Of a stretch of 36,298 bases of DNA, positions 33,022 to 36,298 are shown in pieces. The stretch covers positions 1-36,298 of the forward strand of contig NZ_FCOM02000065.1 in assembly GCF_001544695.2 (NCBI RefSeq). The letters run 5' to 3'. The DNA comes from Caballeronia arvi. GTDB taxonomy: Bacteria > Pseudomonadota > Gammaproteobacteria > Burkholderiales > Burkholderiaceae. The notes beneath the pieces were generated by a model. It was given only the letters and a program-made list of their open reading frames with translations. It searched no databases and was not told the origin of the DNA. How positions within the stretch are numbered: the stretch's first letter is position 1; each line of letters begins with the position of its first letter. The translations under genes were made by a program, and so were the position numbers.

Positions 33022-33705
33022 ATGCTCAACGCGACATCGCTGGTATCCGCGCACGGCGTCACGCGCCGCGACGCGGTGCGCGGCACGATGCTTTTGCATC
33101 CAACGGATTTCACACTTTACGCCGGCGAGCGCGCGGCGATCACCGGGCCTTCGGGTTCGGGCAAGAGCGTCTTCTTGCGCACGCTCGCCCTGCTCGATGC
33201 CTGCGACGCGGGCCATGTCGCGTGGCGCGGCGAGCGCATCGCGCGCTCGGAGATTCCCGCGTATCGGCGCCGCGTCGCGTATATCGCGCAGCGGCCCGCG
33301 ATGCTCGACGGCGCCGTCGAAGACAATCTGCGCTATCCGTTCACGCTGAAAACCTATCGCGATGCACATTTCGATCGCGATATCGCAATGAAGCTGGCAC
33401 TTGCGGCCGGACGCGGAGCGGACTTTCTCGACAAGCTCGCGAGCGATTTGTCGGGCGGCGAGGCGCAGATCGCCGCGCTCGTGCGCGTCCTGCAACTCGC
33501 GCCGGACGTGCTGTTGCTCGACGAGCCGACCGCATCGCTCGATCCAGCTTCGGCGCGCTCGATTGAAGCGCTCGTCTCCGCCTGGTTCGACGCCGGAGCG
33601 GGCCGCGCCTGCATCTGGGTCTCGCACAATCCGGAACAGGCGCGCCGCGTCGCCACGCGTCATCTGACGATGAACGCCGGCGTGCTCGGAGACGACCCGC
33701 GATGA
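33022..33705 (+). CDS. fetA: ABC transporter ATP-binding protein, FetA-like
   Basis: This 227-aa ABC ATPase has Walker A GPSGSGKS (residues 42-49), the signature LSGGE at 143-147, and Walker B with LLLDEPTASLDP near 164-175. The H-loop His is in WVSHNPEQ. Its partner, encoded next with a 4-bp ATGA overlap, is a FetB/YbbM-type permease. In E. coli FetAB exports iron and protects against oxidative stress; other metal or compound specificity is possible. The ATG at 33022 is chosen because it gives the usual N-terminus; a GTG at 32989 is in frame. It is divergent from asmA across ~125 bp. Confidence 0.86.
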   Translation: MLNATSLVSAHGVTRRDAVRGTMLLHPTDFTLYAGERAAITGPSGSGKSVFLRTLALLDACDAGHVAWRGERIARSEIPAYRRRVAYIAQRPAMLDGAVEDNLRYPFTLKTYRDAHFDRDIAMKLALAAGRGADFLDKLASDLSGGEAQIAALVRVLQLAPDVLLLDEPTASLDPASARSIEALVSAWFDAGAGRACIWVSHNPEQARRVATRHLTMNAGVLGDDPR

Positions 33706-34517
33706 ATGGCTATCAGAATCTCTCGCTCATCGATATCGGCCTGGCGGCGGCGCTGATCGTTGTGAACGGCGCGCTGTCGGTTGCGCTGAACCTCGGGCTC
33801 GAGCGCAAGTTGTTCGTCGCGGCGGTGCGCACCATCGTGCAACTGCTGCTGATCGGTTACGTGCTCGGCTGGGTGTTCGCGTTCAACCGCTGGTATGTCG
33901 TGCTGCCGCTGATGGCGCTGATGACGGTCATCGCCGGCCTCGCCGCCTCCGACCGCGGGCGGCGCACCTATGCCGGACAGCGCGCGGACAGCATTCTCTC
34001 GATCTGGGGCAGTTCGTGGATCATCGGCGCGTTCGGGCTGTTCGTCGTGATCCGCATACATCCGTGGTACGAGCCGCAATATGCGATACCGATTCTCGGC
34101 ATGATCCTCGGCAATTGCCTGACGGGCGTGTCGCTCGGCATCGAGCGCATGACGGAGGAACTGACCGCCGGGCGCGCGACGGTGGAGATGTCGCTCGCGC
34201 TCGGCGCCTCGCGCTGGGAAGCGGCGCAGAGACCCGCGCGCCAGGCCGTGCGCGCGGGCATGATTCCCACTCTGAACGCGATGGCGGTGGTCGGTCTCGT
34301 CAGCCTGCCCGGCATGATGACCGGTCAGGTGCTCGCCGGGCAGTCGCCGTTGCAGGCCGTGCGTTATCAGATCGTCATCATGTTTCTGATCGCGGCGGGG
34401 TCGGGGCTTGGCGTGGTCGGGGCCGTCCTGCTGACTTACCGGCGATTGTTCTCGCCGGATCATCGATTCATGGCGTCGAAGCTCGTCGAACGGAAAGCCC
34501 GCAAACGCGCCGCTTGA
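33702..34517 (+). CDS. fetB: FetB/YbbM-type ABC permease (UPF0014)
   Basis: This 271-aa membrane protein has about seven hydrophobic helices and family-typical stretches: VRTIVQLLLIGYVLGWVFAF near residue 42, ILGMILGNCLTGVSLGIER near 130, and ALGASRWEAAQRPARQAVRAG near 166. The last resembles an EAA-like loop that contacts the ATPase. MAVVGLVSLPGMMTGQVLAG follows. It forms a predicted inner-membrane exporter with FetA, probably for iron. Translation is coupled through the ATGA overlap. Its stop lies 6 bp from the stop of the convergent VOC gene. Confidence 0.88.
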   Translation: MNGYQNLSLIDIGLAAALIVVNGALSVALNLGLERKLFVAAVRTIVQLLLIGYVLGWVFAFNRWYVVLPLMALMTVIAGLAASDRGRRTYAGQRADSILSIWGSSWIIGAFGLFVVIRIHPWYEPQYAIPILGMILGNCLTGVSLGIERMTEELTAGRATVEMSLALGASRWEAAQRPARQAVRAGMIPTLNAMAVVGLVSLPGMMTGQVLAGQSPLQAVRYQIVIMFLIAAGSGLGVVGAVLLTYRRLFSPDHRFMASKLVERKARKRAA

Positions 34518-34523
34518 GCGCGC

Positions 34524-35000
34524 TTACTCGCCGTTGTACGCCCGCTCGAGCGTCGGCAGATCGAGCTTGATCATCTCGCGCATCGCCTTCATGGTGCGAT
34601 CGGCTTTCACCGGGTCCGGGTCCTGCAGCATGCCGAGCAAACGCGTCGGCGCGATCTGCCACGTCACGCCGAAGCGGTCGGTGAGCCAGCCGCACGCCAT
34701 CGACTGGCCGCCGTCCAGCAGCTTGTCCCAGTAATGGTCGATTTCCTCTTGCGTCTCGCATTTGATGAACATCGAAAGCGCAGGCGAGAACTTGAATTCC
34801 GGATTGCCGTTGAGCGCCAGGAACGCCTCGCCTTCGAGCTCGAACATCACGGCGATGACGCTGCCGACCGGGCTCGGCCCCGACTCGGTGCTGCGCATGA
34901 TGTCCTTGATGCGCGCGTTCCTGAAAGTATCGACATAAAAGTTCGCCGCCTCTTCGGCGTTGCCGCCTTCGAACCATAGACAGGGCGAAATCTTGTGCAT
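34524..35000 (-). CDS. VOC-family PhnB-like protein (3-demethylubiquinone-methyltransferase-like fold)
   Basis: This 158-aa protein of the vicinal oxygen chelate superfamily resembles PhnB-type proteins: start MHKISPCLWFEGGNAEEAA, then VMFELEGEAFLALNGNPEFK and CGWLTDRFGVTWQIAP. The annotation 3-demethylubiquinone-9 3-methyltransferase used for such proteins is generally not reliable. The enzymatic role is unknown. The ATG at 35000 is preferred because GGAG lies 8 nt upstream. It is the second gene of a two-gene unit, 29 bp after the other VOC gene. Confidence 0.82.
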   Translation of the reverse strand: MHKISPCLWFEGGNAEEAANFYVDTFRNARIKDIMRSTESGPSPVGSVIAVMFELEGEAFLALNGNPEFKFSPALSMFIKCETQEEIDHYWDKLLDGGQSMACGWLTDRFGVTWQIAPTRLLGMLQDPDPVKADRTMKAMREMIKLDLPTLERAYNGE

Positions 35001-35029
35001 GTGCGTGTCTCCGTTCGTGGATTCGTGCG

Positions 35030-35503
35030 TCACTGGCCGCACGGCTGCTGTGCCATTGCCTGCTTCATTTCTTCCGGCGTGACGTCGCGCGTGTGCGTCG
35101 CGACCGACCATTGATGGCCGAACGGATCTTCGAGACGTCCGTAGCGGTCGCCCCAGAACATATCGGCGACGGGCATCGTCACTTTCGCGCCGGCGCCTTC
35201 GGCCTGCTTCACGGTGGCATCGACATCTTTGACATACAGGTGGATCGTGACCGGCGAGCCCTTCAGCGCCTTCGGTCCGACCGAGCCGAACTGCGGAAAT
35301 TCATCGACGAGCATCAGCGTCGAATCGCCGATCTTCACGATCGCGTGCATCAGCTTGCCGTCCGGTCCGGGCATGCGGCCCAGTTCGATGGCGTCGAACG
35401 CGCGCTTGTAGAACTCGATGGCTTCGGCCGCGCCCGCGCAGACGAGATGCGGGGTCAGCGAGTGCATGCCTTGGGGAATGGGATCGACGGCGGAATTGGA
35501 CAT
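35030..35503 (-). CDS. VOC-family glyoxalase/bleomycin-resistance-like protein (PhnB-like)
   Basis: This 157-aa VOC protein has LTPHLVCAGAAEAIEFYKRA near residue 16 and MPVADMFWGDRYGRLEDPFG near 110, ending with GHQWSVATHTRDV, the PhnB-like pattern. It may bind a metal and act on a small electrophile; the substrate is unknown. GGAG precedes the ATG at 35503 by 5 nt. It leads a two-gene operon with another VOC gene, suggesting a common substrate or partner. A TCGACA/TGTCGA inverted repeat lies ~80 bp upstream. Confidence 0.84.
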   Translation of the reverse strand: MSNSAVDPIPQGMHSLTPHLVCAGAAEAIEFYKRAFDAIELGRMPGPDGKLMHAIVKIGDSTLMLVDEFPQFGSVGPKALKGSPVTIHLYVKDVDATVKQAEGAGAKVTMPVADMFWGDRYGRLEDPFGHQWSVATHTRDVTPEEMKQAMAQQPCGQ

Positions 35504-35580
35504 ATCGGCTCCGTTTGGTGAGTGAAGCGCGCCGGGTTCGGCGCGGCTCTCTACCCTACAACGAACGGGCATGGCGACGA

Positions 35581-35599
35581 TCGACATAGCGCGTGTCGA
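35581..35599. promoter_or_regulatory. Candidate operator upstream of the VOC genes
   Basis: TCGACA (35581-35586) and TGTCGA (35594-35599) are exact inverted arms with a 7-nt spacer. A TTGACA-like -35 hexamer on the minus strand (35601-35606) abuts it, but no good -10 follows at the usual spacing. The arrangement suggests a regulator site at a promoter; support is weak. Confidence 0.35.
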
Positions 35600-35632
35600 A
35601 TGTCAAATTTTTTGGGTTTTTTACTTGTGATC

Positions 35633-36169
35633 GTGGAATCCTGATTTCGTGCCGGTCTATTTGCGTTGCCCCTGTGCGGGGCGGCACCTACTTTCTTTGC
35701 TGCTGCAAAGAAAGTAGGCAAAGAAACAGCTATCCCCAGCCTAAGCACTTCATACCGGCCGCGGCACAGAACGTGCCTCGTGGTCCGCCAGTAGCAAGTG
35801 CCCCCACAAAACTCACGGGGCTTGGATCGCACACGGTCTGCCGCCCGATGACGTGAAGCACGCTGGTTCAGCCCTTGCAAGTTCCGGCACAGCGCTACGC
35901 GCTGCCGAAGGGCATGCAAGGGAAAACAACGGAAGACGAACGCGCTCGCAAACCCGATTGACTCGTCGGCCGCGAAGCGGGCTGGAACTTGATATGGCTG
36001 CACCAGTTCGTTAAACGGCGGTACGCCACAGTGGGTCCGCGATCCAAGCTGCGCGAGTTTTGTGAGGGCACTCGCTATTGCCGGACCACGAGACATCTTC
36101 TGTGCCGCGGCCGGTATGAAGTGCTCAGGCTGGGGATAGCTGTTTCTTTGCCTACTTTCTTTGCAGCAG
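35633..36169. repeat. Palindromic intergenic repeat, copy 3 (core inverted, cut by IS)
   Basis: The left arm (about 35633-35840) starts with the same GTGGAATCCTG terminus as copy 2, and the right arm (about 36031-36169) pairs with it until it is interrupted at 36169. Both arms carry the same variant bases (for example GTAGGCAAAGAAACAGC on the left, complemented on the right). The core segment 35875-35991 runs in the opposite direction to the core in copies 1 and 2. No protein-coding gene is present in 35504-36249. Confidence 0.88.
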
Positions 36170-36298
36170 TGTATAGACCGGGGACATAGTTGACAGATTT
36201 GGCGGGGACATGGTTGACACTTTTGGGCATCGAAATGCCTGGACTGACCATGCCTTGGAACCCGCAAAACACCATGCAACTTCGCCTCGAATTCGTCA
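36170..36298 (+). mobile_element. IS481-family insertion sequence, left end (partial)
   Basis: Starting at TGT (36170) the sequence leaves the repeat and reads as an IS terminus with two GGGGACAT-GGTTGACA-like blocks (36178-36195 and 36204-36220), typical of IS481-family ends. A transposase start follows. The element runs past the window, so its right end and target duplication are not visible. Confidence 0.8.
36250..36298 (+). CDS. IS481-family transposase, N-terminal fragment
   Basis: The frame from ATG 36250 reads MPWNPQNTMQLRLEFV and then leaves the window. This matches the usual IS481 transposase opening (MPW, then RLEFV before the N-terminal helix-turn-helix). An in-frame ATG at 36235 could add five residues. 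The DDE catalytic core lies outside the window. Confidence 0.75.
   Translation, partial: MPWNPQNTMQLRLEFV

Noticed and set aside
35551..36279. 242-codon minus-strand frame across repeat copy 3 and the IS end
   Set aside because: It crosses the IS junction and consists of translated repeat sequence; not a gene.
1..36298. CRISPR arrays, tRNA or rRNA genes
   Set aside because: No evenly spaced short repeats with unique spacers and no recognisable tRNA or rRNA sequence were seen on either strand.

Overview
The window is GC-rich, densely packed DNA with strong G/C bias at third codon positions. Gene content (2-ketogluconate operon, SoeABC-type complex, FetAB, ClcB) and a palindromic intergenic repeat that I associate from memory with Paraburkholderia/Caballeronia genomes point to a beta-proteobacterium of the Burkholderiaceae. 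No rRNA, tRNA or CRISPR was seen. All assignments come from reading the sequence; no database was searched.

Layout. 1-600: first copy of a ~0.5-0.6 kb palindromic repeat. 601-4145: mercuric-reductase-like flavoprotein (-), then a divergent CPA1 antiporter and a P-loop kinase-like protein (+). 4142-7539: saccharopine-dehydrogenase-like enzyme, Lrp/AsnC regulator and LysR regulator (all -), then a Spy/CpxP-like periplasmic protein (+). 7666-8456: two small conserved proteins, convergent. 8497-15408: a 2-ketogluconate utilisation cluster on the minus strand in the order kguE, kguK, kguT, [palindromic repeat copy 2], kguD, ptxS, ending in a translationally coupled YhfC-type intramembrane protease. 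A 16-bp perfect palindrome matching the PtxS operator type lies upstream of kguE. 15496-22292: LysR regulator divergent from a YeiH-type exporter, followed by soeABC, a cytoplasmic-type sulfite:quinone oxidoreductase, closed by a terminator; this reads as a sulfite-disposal module. 22297-27150: PLP-dependent Cys/Met enzyme (-), then GST, 2,5-diketogluconate reductase and a CLC protein (+). 27379-27925: two small genes.

28068-30397 is the clearest accessory region. A 126-bp sequence appears twice as a direct repeat, exactly 2204 bp apart. Between the copies is lower-GC DNA with a toxin-like gene followed by two immunity-like genes (-) and the frameshifted relic of a plus-strand gene. In and around the repeats a 35-bp motif occurs four times. 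Each copy has two inverted DnaA-box-like 9-mers at fixed spacing and a hairpin whose arms covary.

30526-35503: a large AsmA-family protein (-), fetAB (+), and two VOC/PhnB-like genes (-). 35633-36298: palindromic repeat copy 3, whose core is inverted relative to the other two copies and whose right arm is cut, at the centre of its hairpin, by an IS481-family insertion sequence running off the window.

Genes likely to work together: PtxS with KguEKTD (import, phosphorylation and reduction of 2-ketogluconate to 6-phosphogluconate); YeiH with SoeABC under the divergent LysR (export or oxidation of sulfite); FetA with FetB; and the toxin with its two putative immunity proteins.
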